From CAYNYI01 sp964401455 (GTDB lineage Bacteria; Fibrobacterota; OXYB2-FULL-49-7; CAYNYI01): 46,064 nucleotides of DNA. The stretch is taken from positions 1 to 46,064 of the forward strand of contig CAYNYI010000008.1 in the NCBI GenBank assembly GCA_964401455.1. The letters are read 5' to 3'. A model generated the notes under the pieces. The model ran no database searches. It was not told the DNA's origin and saw only the letters and a program-made list of their open reading frames with translations. The position numbers were made by a program, and so were the translations under genes. The stretch's first letter is position 1. The number at the start of each line of letters is the position of its first letter. This document shows, piece by piece, positions 9,250-16,705 of this stretch.

Positions 9250-10319
9250 TTATAACTCCTTTGCTGGGCTGATTTAAGGATTTTATCAGATATGTTCTGA
9301 AGCGGAACGAGCTCTGAGCAGGCGCCGGATTCGTATGCGGCTTTGGGCATACCGTAAACTATGCTCGTTTTTTCGTCCTGCGCGAATGTCTCCGCGCCGG
9401 CTTTTTTCATTTTCATCATTCCTCTTGCGCCATCGGAGCCCATTCCTGTTAGAATAACTCCGACGGAGTTCTTACCCGCATAATCGGCCACGCTTGAAAA
9501 CAAAAGGTCTACCGCCGGCCTTACAAAGTTAACAGGCGGCTTTTGGTTTAAAACAACATGATAGCGCGCACCGCTGCGGCGTACTTCCATATGATAATTA
9601 CCGGGCGCGATAAGGATAAGCCCCGGCCTGAGACCGTCACCGTCTTGAGCTTCTTTCACATCCATCGCAGAGGCGGCATTAAGCCCCTTGGCATATGAAC
9701 GGGTAAAAATCGGAGGCATATGCTGCACCACCACCATAGGAGGACAGTCTGCCGGAAGAGAGCTGATAACCGCCCTGAAGGTTTGAGTCCCTCCGGTCGA
9801 AGCTCCGACAGCGACTATTTTATCAGTCGTTTCCAGCATAGCTTTAGAGGCTGAACGCCGGACCTTTGTGCCGCTTTTACTGCGGGCAATCGCGGCGACT
9901 CTTCTCCTTGCCTCCATGTTGGTTCTGGCGGCGCCCTTAATCTTTTCGGCTATCAGTGATATCTGCCTTGTGATGCTTTGCCCGAATGCCGAATCAGGTT
10001 TGGATATAACCTCAAGCGCCCCAAGATCCAGAGCACGAAAATATGACTCACTTCCTTCCGGAGCAAGAGAACTTAGAACGATCACCGGCATCGGATAATG
10101 TTCCATAAGTTTTTCCAGAAAAGTCAGTCCGTCCATTCTGGGCATTTCAATATCGAGAGTAATAACATCCGGTTTAAGCCTGACAATCTTATCACGCGCA
10201 CTAAATGGATCAATAGCTGTTCCCACTACAGAGATTCCGGGAACCCTGTTCAGATTCTGAGACAGTACAGAACGCACTACGGCCGAGTCATCTACAATAA
10301 GGACTTTTATATCAGGCAT
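9246..10319 (-). CDS. cheB: Chemotaxis methylesterase/deamidase CheB
   Basis: This 357-residue protein has an N-terminal receiver (IVDDSAVVRS, Asp in TLDIEMPRMDG), a linker rich in Arg, Ser and Lys, and a C-terminal methylesterase domain. The catalytic triad is visible: Ser in GASTGG (about 172), His in VVQHMPP (about 199) and Asp in GMGSDGARGM (about 295). It removes methyl groups from receptor glutamates when phosphorylated by CheA. It lies just downstream of cheR, completing the adaptation pair. Confidence 0.97.
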   Translation of the reverse strand: MPDIKVLIVDDSAVVRSVLSQNLNRVPGISVVGTAIDPFSARDKIVRLKPDVITLDIEMPRMDGLTFLEKLMEHYPMPVIVLSSLAPEGSESYFRALDLGALEVISKPDSAFGQSITRQISLIAEKIKGAARTNMEARRRVAAIARSKSGTKVRRSASKAMLETTDKIVAVGASTGGTQTFRAVISSLPADCPPMVVVQHMPPIFTRSYAKGLNAASAMDVKEAQDGDGLRPGLILIAPGNYHMEVRRSGARYHVVLNQKPPVNFVRPAVDLLFSSVADYAGKNSVGVILTGMGSDGARGMMKMKKAGAETFAQDEKTSIVYGMPKAAYESGACSELVPLQNISDKILKSAQQRSYK

Positions 10320-10331
10320 AATTATATTATA

Positions 10332-11225
10332 CTAAATTTTTCTGTATATAGAAGGTTTTACATACTGGAAATCATGATTTACTCCCGTGAGATTCTCAGA
10401 ATGTCCAATCATAAGATAGCCCCCCGGATTAAGGTGTTTCGCGAATTTCCTAATCAATTCAGCCTGGGTTTTTTTATCAAAATAAATCATAACATTTCTG
10501 CAGAAAATTATATCGAGCATATTTTTAAAAGGAAACTCCTTCATCATTAAGTTCATTCTGCGAAAAAGAACCTTTGAACGTAAAAGCGACTTCACTCTGT
10601 AATTCTCCGGACCGGTATCAGGTTTTATCTTGTCAAAATACTTGAGCAAAATTCTTTTGGAGATATTTCTAACTTTATCTGTGCTGTAAACCCCCTCGTC
10701 AGCCATTTTTATCACTTTTGTGGAAATATCGGTACCCAGTACGGCAAAGTCCAGCTTCTTCATAAAAGTATCATCTTCAAGAAAAGTCATGCCGATCGTA
10801 TAAGGTTCTTCCCCGCTGGAACTCGCGGTGCTCCACACCCGCACCTTATGCCCGGGACTATTTACATATTTTGAAAGCAGCCATGGCATAACTTCTTTTT
10901 TCATGAATTCAAAGTGGTCATTCTCCCTGAAAAAATGGGTAACATTAGTGGAAATCCTGTCAAGCAGATTCGTAATCTCATTGCCGGTTTTATCTTTCTG
11001 GACAAATTCATAGTAATCCTTAAAAGAAGAAAAATTTCCGCTTTTCATCAATCTCGCCAGGCGGTTCTCAACAAGAGATCTCTTATGTTCTGAGATATTT
11101 ATTCCGCAAAGATTGTAAATCATCTGCCGGAACAGGACAAATTCCTGTTCCGACAGTCTTACTCCGCTCTGCCCCATAACGGGAAGAACATTATTATTCA
11201 AACGATCCTCAGACATCATCTTCAC
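10332..11225 (-). CDS. cheR: Chemoreceptor methyltransferase CheR
   Basis: CheR methylates chemoreceptor glutamates using S-adenosylmethionine. The N-terminal all-helical domain (SEQEFVLFRQMIYNLCGI) is followed by the catalytic domain with VWSTASSSGEEPYTIGM, FAVLGTDIS and a late IIFCRNVMIYFD. The longest reading starts at a GTG at 11225. Two ATGs at 11219 and 11216 lie in the overlap with the preceding receptor gene and are equally plausible starts. There is no TPR extension. Confidence 0.96.
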   Translation of the reverse strand: MKMMSEDRLNNNVLPVMGQSGVRLSEQEFVLFRQMIYNLCGINISEHKRSLVENRLARLMKSGNFSSFKDYYEFVQKDKTGNEITNLLDRISTNVTHFFRENDHFEFMKKEVMPWLLSKYVNSPGHKVRVWSTASSSGEEPYTIGMTFLEDDTFMKKLDFAVLGTDISTKVIKMADEGVYSTDKVRNISKRILLKYFDKIKPDTGPENYRVKSLLRSKVLFRRMNLMMKEFPFKNMLDIIFCRNVMIYFDKKTQAELIRKFAKHLNPGGYLMIGHSENLTGVNHDFQYVKPSIYRKI

Positions 11226-13602
11226 CGTCAGATGTCAACAGAGACTGAGCACTCTGTTGTCTTCCGCTGATCGCGCCAGCCGCATGCGAAAGAGTAAACA
11301 TAGCGACCATTGCCTGCAGCTCCTGTGCCTGACTCGACATCTCCTCGGCTGCGCTGGCGGATTCCTCGGAATTGGAAGCGTTCTGCTGCGTAACCTGGTT
11401 CATCTGGTTTACAGCAGTATTGACCTGGTCTATTCCCTTGTTCTGTTCCTCGCTCGCGGCGGCTATCTCGGCAACAAGATCATTGACCTTGATGGCTTTG
11501 TCGTTTATTTCCTGAAGCGATTTAGCCACATCTTCGCTTATCGATACTCCGCCCTCAGCGTTCTTGACTGACTCATCAATCATCTGAGCGGTATTCTTGG
11601 CAGCCTCGGCGCTACGGACGGCAAGGTTTCTGACTTCTTCGGCCACAACAGCGAAACCCCGGCCTGCTTCTCCCGCTCTCGCGGCTTCGACTGCGGCATT
11701 AAGAGCAAGAAGGTTAGTCTGGAAAGCGATCTCATCGATCGTTTTGATTATATTGGATGTCTCTACAGATGATTTTTTGATATCACTCATGGCTTTGGAC
11801 ATGCGCCCCATGGCCTCATTACCGTCTTCGGAAGATTTACGCGTCTCTCCCGCAAGGTTTTTGGCCTGACCCGCGTTTTCGGTATTCTGTTTGGTCATGG
11901 AGGCCATTTCCTCGAGGCTTGAGGAAATTTCTTCTATAGAGCTGGCCTGTTCCTGGGCACCCTGAGAAAGCGTCTGGCTGCCGTTGCTGATCTGGGCGCT
12001 GCCGGAAGCCACCTGCTCAACAGAGCTCTGGACCTGGGTAAAAGAATCATCCAGTGCATCAAGAGCCTCGTTGATATTATTCTTGAACTCACCGAGATCT
12101 CCGGCATAATCTCCTTCGATTCGTTTCGAAAGGTCTTTCTGAGCGGCTTTAGCCATTACGGACATGGCCTCGTTTACAGGATTTATAACACCGTCGAGAG
12201 TCTCGTTTAAGCCTGTTATAATATCTTTGTAGCCGCCCATAAATTTGGCAGCGTCTCCGCGGGTTTTCAATTTACCGTCAGCAGCAGCCTGAGTAAGCAT
12301 TTTTGTCTCGGAAACAAGGTCTTTAAGGGCCAATACGGTATCGTTAATAGCGGGAGTTATCTCATCAGCCGAGTCCTTGCTGTCAAGTTCAATATTGACA
12401 TCTCCGACAGCTATTTTCTTCATGGAGCCGACAACAACATTTTGAAGATCATCGGCGAATTTGTTCAAAGTTTCCGCCATTTCTCCGATTTCGTCTTTGC
12501 TGTCATTATCAAGACGCATTCCGAGGTGGCCCTTACCCATTTCAACTACCATTTTCACCGCCCCAAGAACCGGCACTGTAATTGACCGGGTCAGATATAC
12601 GGCAATGACAATACCTATAACAAGAGCTACTACCAATCCGATTATCATCGTTGTCGAGGCGCTTCTGAGAGCGCTGGTAGCTCTTTCGGCAATTTCCGTA
12701 GTATTATCTATACCGGCCTTAGCTGTAGCACTGGCACCCGCAAGAACTTTATCACCGGCCTGATTTCTTTTTTTGTTCAGTTCCTGGGCCGTAGTAAAGT
12801 TTGCGAGGAAATCATTCATAGCGTTTTTATATTGTTCCGCGGCATCCTCTGTCAGGTCAATCCTTCTGATGTCATCAGCCTGACGTGTAATCTTCCGCAA
12901 ATCACTGAAAGTGCCATCAAGTTTTACAAAAAGCTTCATTGCATCCTTTATAACCGACGGCTCTCTAAGGGCCTGAGATCTCCATGCCGAAAGCCTTATG
13001 TTGTTGCCGATGTCAATAACATCGTTAATAAGCGTTATTTTGTCGAGGCGCTCCTTCAGTGCCGCGTCCGATGCGTTACGCTTCCAGTCGTTTTCAATCT
13101 TCCTGTTCTGACCTTCGAGGAAATCCAGGCAATTTTTCATATACACGGCCGCTGCCTCATCAAGACTACTGCGGTTTGCTGTCATGCGATCAAAAACACT
13201 TTTTGTCTCGTTCATGAGTTTTTCATATTCAGCGGCGCTGCTTTTGATATTTTCGACCTCCCCTTTAAGCTTCACAAGGTGTTTTGATTCTTCAGAAAGT
13301 TTTTCCGCTTTATTAAGCTCATCAACAAGATCAACATACATTTTTTCACCGGTTTTATAATATTTTTCTTCCTCGCTGTAACCGTATCCTCTCATCTCAT
13401 ACATAATTCCTCTAGATATACTCTCAATGTTATTTGCGAGCCTCACCTCCGGAACATATTCATTAGAAAGCATTGTCGAGTCCTCGCCCACTGAATTCAT
13501 ATTCCAGACAGACATCAGCCCAAGGAAAGCGGCAATCAGTATTAGCGCGCCGAAGCCACCTCCGATTTTTGCGCCGAGTTTAAGATTTTTTAAAGCATTC
13601 AT
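11209..13602 (-). CDS. Methyl-accepting chemotaxis protein 1 (HBM-like sensor)
   Basis: This 797-residue chemoreceptor has TM1 at about 12-32 and a long helical periplasmic region at about 33-305. That size and all-helical pattern suit a helical bimodular sensor. TM2 follows at about 312-335, then several HAMP-like repeats (including KDEIGEMAETLNKF) and the cytoplasmic signalling hairpin with AFQTNLLALNAAVEAARAGE at its tip. Residues about 480-772 are encoded by DNA that reads as identical to the neighbouring receptor, so both report through the same kinase interface. The start follows an AAGGGG at usual spacing. The ligand is unknown. Confidence 0.95.
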   Translation of the reverse strand: MNALKNLKLGAKIGGGFGALILIAAFLGLMSVWNMNSVGEDSTMLSNEYVPEVRLANNIESISRGIMYEMRGYGYSEEEKYYKTGEKMYVDLVDELNKAEKLSEESKHLVKLKGEVENIKSSAAEYEKLMNETKSVFDRMTANRSSLDEAAAVYMKNCLDFLEGQNRKIENDWKRNASDAALKERLDKITLINDVIDIGNNIRLSAWRSQALREPSVIKDAMKLFVKLDGTFSDLRKITRQADDIRRIDLTEDAAEQYKNAMNDFLANFTTAQELNKKRNQAGDKVLAGASATAKAGIDNTTEIAERATSALRSASTTMIIGLVVALVIGIVIAVYLTRSITVPVLGAVKMVVEMGKGHLGMRLDNDSKDEIGEMAETLNKFADDLQNVVVGSMKKIAVGDVNIELDSKDSADEITPAINDTVLALKDLVSETKMLTQAAADGKLKTRGDAAKFMGGYKDIITGLNETLDGVINPVNEAMSVMAKAAQKDLSKRIEGDYAGDLGEFKNNINEALDALDDSFTQVQSSVEQVASGSAQISNGSQTLSQGAQEQASSIEEISSSLEEMASMTKQNTENAGQAKNLAGETRKSSEDGNEAMGRMSKAMSDIKKSSVETSNIIKTIDEIAFQTNLLALNAAVEAARAGEAGRGFAVVAEEVRNLAVRSAEAAKNTAQMIDESVKNAEGGVSISEDVAKSLQEINDKAIKVNDLVAEIAAASEEQNKGIDQVNTAVNQMNQVTQQNASNSEESASAAEEMSSQAQELQAMVAMFTLSHAAGAISGRQQSAQSLLTSDGEDDV
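11285..12165 (-). repeat. 881-bp direct repeat, copy A (in chemoreceptor 1)
   Basis: Read base by base, this stretch matches 13830-14710 without a difference over 881 bp. The first mismatch is at 12166 (g here, a at 14711). It encodes the methylation helices and signalling tip of chemoreceptor 1. Identity falls abruptly past both ends, while protein similarity continues through the HAMP-like region. That pattern fits recent gene conversion or recombination between tandem paralogues. Confidence 0.9.
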
Positions 13603-13633
13603 TTTATACCCCTTATTTTATTGTTGTTTTTAT

Positions 13634-16156
13634 TCAGAAATCTCCAAGATCTACTTTTTCCAGCGGTATCATATCTTCCGGATCATCTCCACTATCCGTC
13701 TTAACCGGTTTTTTTGCCGATTTTTCTGTTTTTTTCTTTTGGGCTGCAGATGGTTTTTTCGTTAGCTTTTTATGCTCAAGCACATTCTGCGCCCCGCCCG
13801 CGGAAGTGTGGGAAATAGCGGCATGCTTCTGCGAAAGAGTAAACATAGCGACCATTGCCTGCAGCTCCTGTGCCTGACTCGACATCTCCTCGGCTGCGCT
13901 GGCGGATTCCTCGGAATTGGAAGCGTTCTGCTGCGTAACCTGGTTCATCTGGTTTACAGCAGTATTGACCTGGTCTATTCCCTTGTTCTGTTCCTCGCTC
14001 GCGGCGGCTATCTCGGCAACAAGATCATTGACCTTGATGGCTTTGTCGTTTATTTCCTGAAGCGATTTAGCCACATCTTCGCTTATCGATACTCCGCCCT
14101 CAGCGTTCTTGACTGACTCATCAATCATCTGAGCGGTATTCTTGGCAGCCTCGGCGCTACGGACGGCAAGGTTTCTGACTTCTTCGGCCACAACAGCGAA
14201 ACCCCGGCCTGCTTCTCCCGCTCTCGCGGCTTCGACTGCGGCATTAAGAGCAAGAAGGTTAGTCTGGAAAGCGATCTCATCGATCGTTTTGATTATATTG
14301 GATGTCTCTACAGATGATTTTTTGATATCACTCATGGCTTTGGACATGCGCCCCATGGCCTCATTACCGTCTTCGGAAGATTTACGCGTCTCTCCCGCAA
14401 GGTTTTTGGCCTGACCCGCGTTTTCGGTATTCTGTTTGGTCATGGAGGCCATTTCCTCGAGGCTTGAGGAAATTTCTTCTATAGAGCTGGCCTGTTCCTG
14501 GGCACCCTGAGAAAGCGTCTGGCTGCCGTTGCTGATCTGGGCGCTGCCGGAAGCCACCTGCTCAACAGAGCTCTGGACCTGGGTAAAAGAATCATCCAGT
14601 GCATCAAGAGCCTCGTTGATATTATTCTTGAACTCACCGAGATCTCCGGCATAATCTCCTTCGATTCGTTTCGAAAGGTCTTTCTGAGCGGCTTTAGCCA
14701 TTACGGACATAGCCTCGTTTACAGGATTTATAACACCGTCGAGAGTATTATTTATTCCGGTTATGATGTCTTTGTACCCGCCCATAAATTTGGCCGCGTC
14801 ACCCCGGGTTTTCAATTTACCGTCAGCAGCAGCCTGAGTAAGCATTTTAGTCTCGGAAACAAGATTCTGGAGGGCCGATACGGTATCTCTTATGGCCGGG
14901 CCTATCTCATCTTTATCGTCAACAACTTTTGCGTCTATATCGATATCACCTTCGGAAATCTTGTTCATGACCTTGATAACATTATTCTGGAGATCATCCG
15001 CAAATTTATCCATAGCACCGGCGAGTTCTCCAATTTCGTCTTTCCGGTCCATTTTAAGTCTGTCCTGAAGATGCCCTTTCGCCATTTCCTGCATCATCTT
15101 CACTCCCGCGGCCATAGGCTCGGTTATGCTTCTTGTAAGGAAATATCCGATTACAAAAGCCAGTATCACGCCTATGATAAGCACTGTTACAAGAAGGGTC
15201 TTGCTGCTTGAGGCTGCATTCGCAGCTTCAATTTTGGCATGATCGGCCACGTCATCATTAATTTCAATTATCTGCTCAAGGAGGTTTATAGCTATCTCCT
15301 GTTTTTCTCGTGCCTTATCAAGAGCCTGCATATTCATTTCAACATACATCTCCTGGGCTTCTCCGATTTCATCGCGTATTTTTTGAAGACCAGAGAAAAC
15401 ACCTTCTGCGGAATTAAAAAGTTCGCCTCTGTATAGTGCGGCGGCGGCACCGGTATTGCCTTGACTGACAAGCCTTTTTATACGGCCAACAAGTTCATGA
15501 AATCTCTTATGCGGCTCATGCATTTCGGAAATAGCCTGATTTAATTTTTTATTGTCCGTATCAAATTCCGCTGTCCATTTTCCGTAATTACAGGTTCTGT
15601 GGTTATCGCCTCCTTCAAATGTTTTTCCGGTATTTAACAAAAACGCGACATCGTTCATAACCTTATAGTGGTCACCCCTTATAAGCTCAACCACAGATTT
15701 CATTCTATCCGGGTTCAAGACTCCTTTTTTTTCAAGTTCATGGCTTTCTTCTGTAAAGATGAGGTTTTCTGTCTTCCATTCCGCAATTGCTTTTTCAAAT
15801 TTCCCCCAAACTATCGCTTCTTTCTCTGTCTGAGGAAGAGGCGCATAAACGTCCCATGCTTTCTGATACGCTTCTCTCGCTTGTGCTATTATCTCATCCT
15901 GTGTCTTCCGGTCCTCAATGGTGAGCGCTGGATTCAGAAGCGTCCGCTGTGCCGCCTTAAGCTCTTCAAGGTTGCCTTTTATACGCAGGAGGCTCTCAAT
16001 ACTCGGCAAACGGACATCACCGATTTCTTTTATATGACCGTCCATATTATTCATTCCGTTAAAACCGAACAGTCCTATAACCGCCGCGATAACCGCTACA
16101 AAAGCGAATCCGCCTATAAGCTTTGTGCCCAGTTTCTGATTACTTAAAAAATTCAT
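13634..16156 (-). CDS. Methyl-accepting chemotaxis protein 2 with extracytoplasmic CZB-like domain
   Basis: The start is placed at the ATG at 16156 because GGAGG lies 5 nt before it and the next upstream ATG (16183) overlaps cheW; this gives 840 residues. TM1 is at about 12-32 and TM2 at about 320-341, so residues 33-318 lie outside the membrane. Within them is a chemoreceptor zinc-binding-like motif: His186-x2-Cys189, GKW at 192-194, then His216 and His220 in EPHKRFHEL. HAMP repeats and the signalling hairpin follow, the latter shared with chemoreceptor 1. A C-terminal Lys- and Pro-rich tail of about 60 residues ends the protein. CZB domains are most often cytosolic, so this position is notable. 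Confidence 0.94.
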   Translation of the reverse strand: MNFLSNQKLGTKLIGGFAFVAVIAAVIGLFGFNGMNNMDGHIKEIGDVRLPSIESLLRIKGNLEELKAAQRTLLNPALTIEDRKTQDEIIAQAREAYQKAWDVYAPLPQTEKEAIVWGKFEKAIAEWKTENLIFTEESHELEKKGVLNPDRMKSVVELIRGDHYKVMNDVAFLLNTGKTFEGGDNHRTCNYGKWTAEFDTDNKKLNQAISEMHEPHKRFHELVGRIKRLVSQGNTGAAAALYRGELFNSAEGVFSGLQKIRDEIGEAQEMYVEMNMQALDKAREKQEIAINLLEQIIEINDDVADHAKIEAANAASSSKTLLVTVLIIGVILAFVIGYFLTRSITEPMAAGVKMMQEMAKGHLQDRLKMDRKDEIGELAGAMDKFADDLQNNVIKVMNKISEGDIDIDAKVVDDKDEIGPAIRDTVSALQNLVSETKMLTQAAADGKLKTRGDAAKFMGGYKDIITGINNTLDGVINPVNEAMSVMAKAAQKDLSKRIEGDYAGDLGEFKNNINEALDALDDSFTQVQSSVEQVASGSAQISNGSQTLSQGAQEQASSIEEISSSLEEMASMTKQNTENAGQAKNLAGETRKSSEDGNEAMGRMSKAMSDIKKSSVETSNIIKTIDEIAFQTNLLALNAAVEAARAGEAGRGFAVVAEEVRNLAVRSAEAAKNTAQMIDESVKNAEGGVSISEDVAKSLQEINDKAIKVNDLVAEIAAASEEQNKGIDQVNTAVNQMNQVTQQNASNSEESASAAEEMSSQAQELQAMVAMFTLSQKHAAISHTSAGGAQNVLEHKKLTKKPSAAQKKKTEKSAKKPVKTDSGDDPEDMIPLEKVDLGDF
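13830..14710 (-). repeat. 881-bp direct repeat, copy B (in chemoreceptor 2)
   Basis: This is the second copy of the identical stretch, offset by 2545 bp from copy A. It encodes residues about 482-775 of chemoreceptor 2. The sensor domains of the two receptors are unrelated in detail, so only the shared output has been homogenised or recently duplicated. Confidence 0.9.
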
Positions 16157-16172
16157 CCTTACCTCCAGATTT

Positions 16173-16691
16173 TTATTTTGCATTTTGAGCTATCTCTTCA
16201 AGATCAGCTTCGCTTAGTACTTTATTTATATCAAGCAGAATTTTAACACTACCCTTGACCTTTGCCACCCCCATTATAAACTTTGTGTCAACATTTGCTC
16301 CAAATTCAGGTGAGTCTTCTATATCATTCTCTGAAATTCCGAGAACATCCTGAACAGAGTCAACAAGTATGCCCATTTCAAGCATTTCCCCTTTTCTTTC
16401 TACCTCAACTACAATTATACAGGTCTTTTCGGTACTATCGACCTGGCCCATAGAGAATTTTATTCTGGTGTCAATAACAGGGATGACTTTTCCTCTCAGG
16501 TTTATTACACCTCTGACATATTCCGGAGCACGCGGGATATGGGTAATATCCATAAGACCGATAATTGTACGGACTTTAAGAATTTCAAGACCATACTCCT
16601 CATCTCCGAGAATAAAGGTAAGGTATTTATCCACCCTTCCAGTTACTGCTTCTCCTGCGTTTTTTTCGGCGACATTAACATTGTCAGACAT
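16173..16691 (-). CDS. cheW: Chemotaxis coupling protein CheW
   Basis: CheW couples receptors to CheA. This 172-residue protein has a short polar N-terminus and then the SH3-like fold with YLTFILGDEEYGLEI, HIPRAPEYVRGVINLRGKV and the VDSVQDVL region. An AAGGAGGG precedes the ATG. It follows the large cheA by 14 bp and precedes chemoreceptor 2, so kinase, coupler and receptors are encoded in order. It is the only free-standing CheW in the window; both CheA proteins carry their own CheW-like domain. Confidence 0.97.
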   Translation of the reverse strand: MSDNVNVAEKNAGEAVTGRVDKYLTFILGDEEYGLEILKVRTIIGLMDITHIPRAPEYVRGVINLRGKVIPVIDTRIKFSMGQVDSTEKTCIIVVEVERKGEMLEMGILVDSVQDVLGISENDIEDSPEFGANVDTKFIMGVAKVKGSVKILLDINKVLSEADLEEIAQNAK

Positions 16692-16705
16692 ATAAGCCCT
16701 CCTTT

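Noticed and set aside
11285..14710. Mobile element or CRISPR-type repeat
   Set aside because: Both copies are coding sequence of chemoreceptors, with no terminal inverted repeats, target duplication, transposase or short spaced repeats.
16157..16183. Upstream start for chemoreceptor 2
   Set aside because: It overlaps cheW and lacks a ribosome-binding site, whereas the ATG at 16156 has GGAGG 5 nt upstream and begins directly before the membrane segment.
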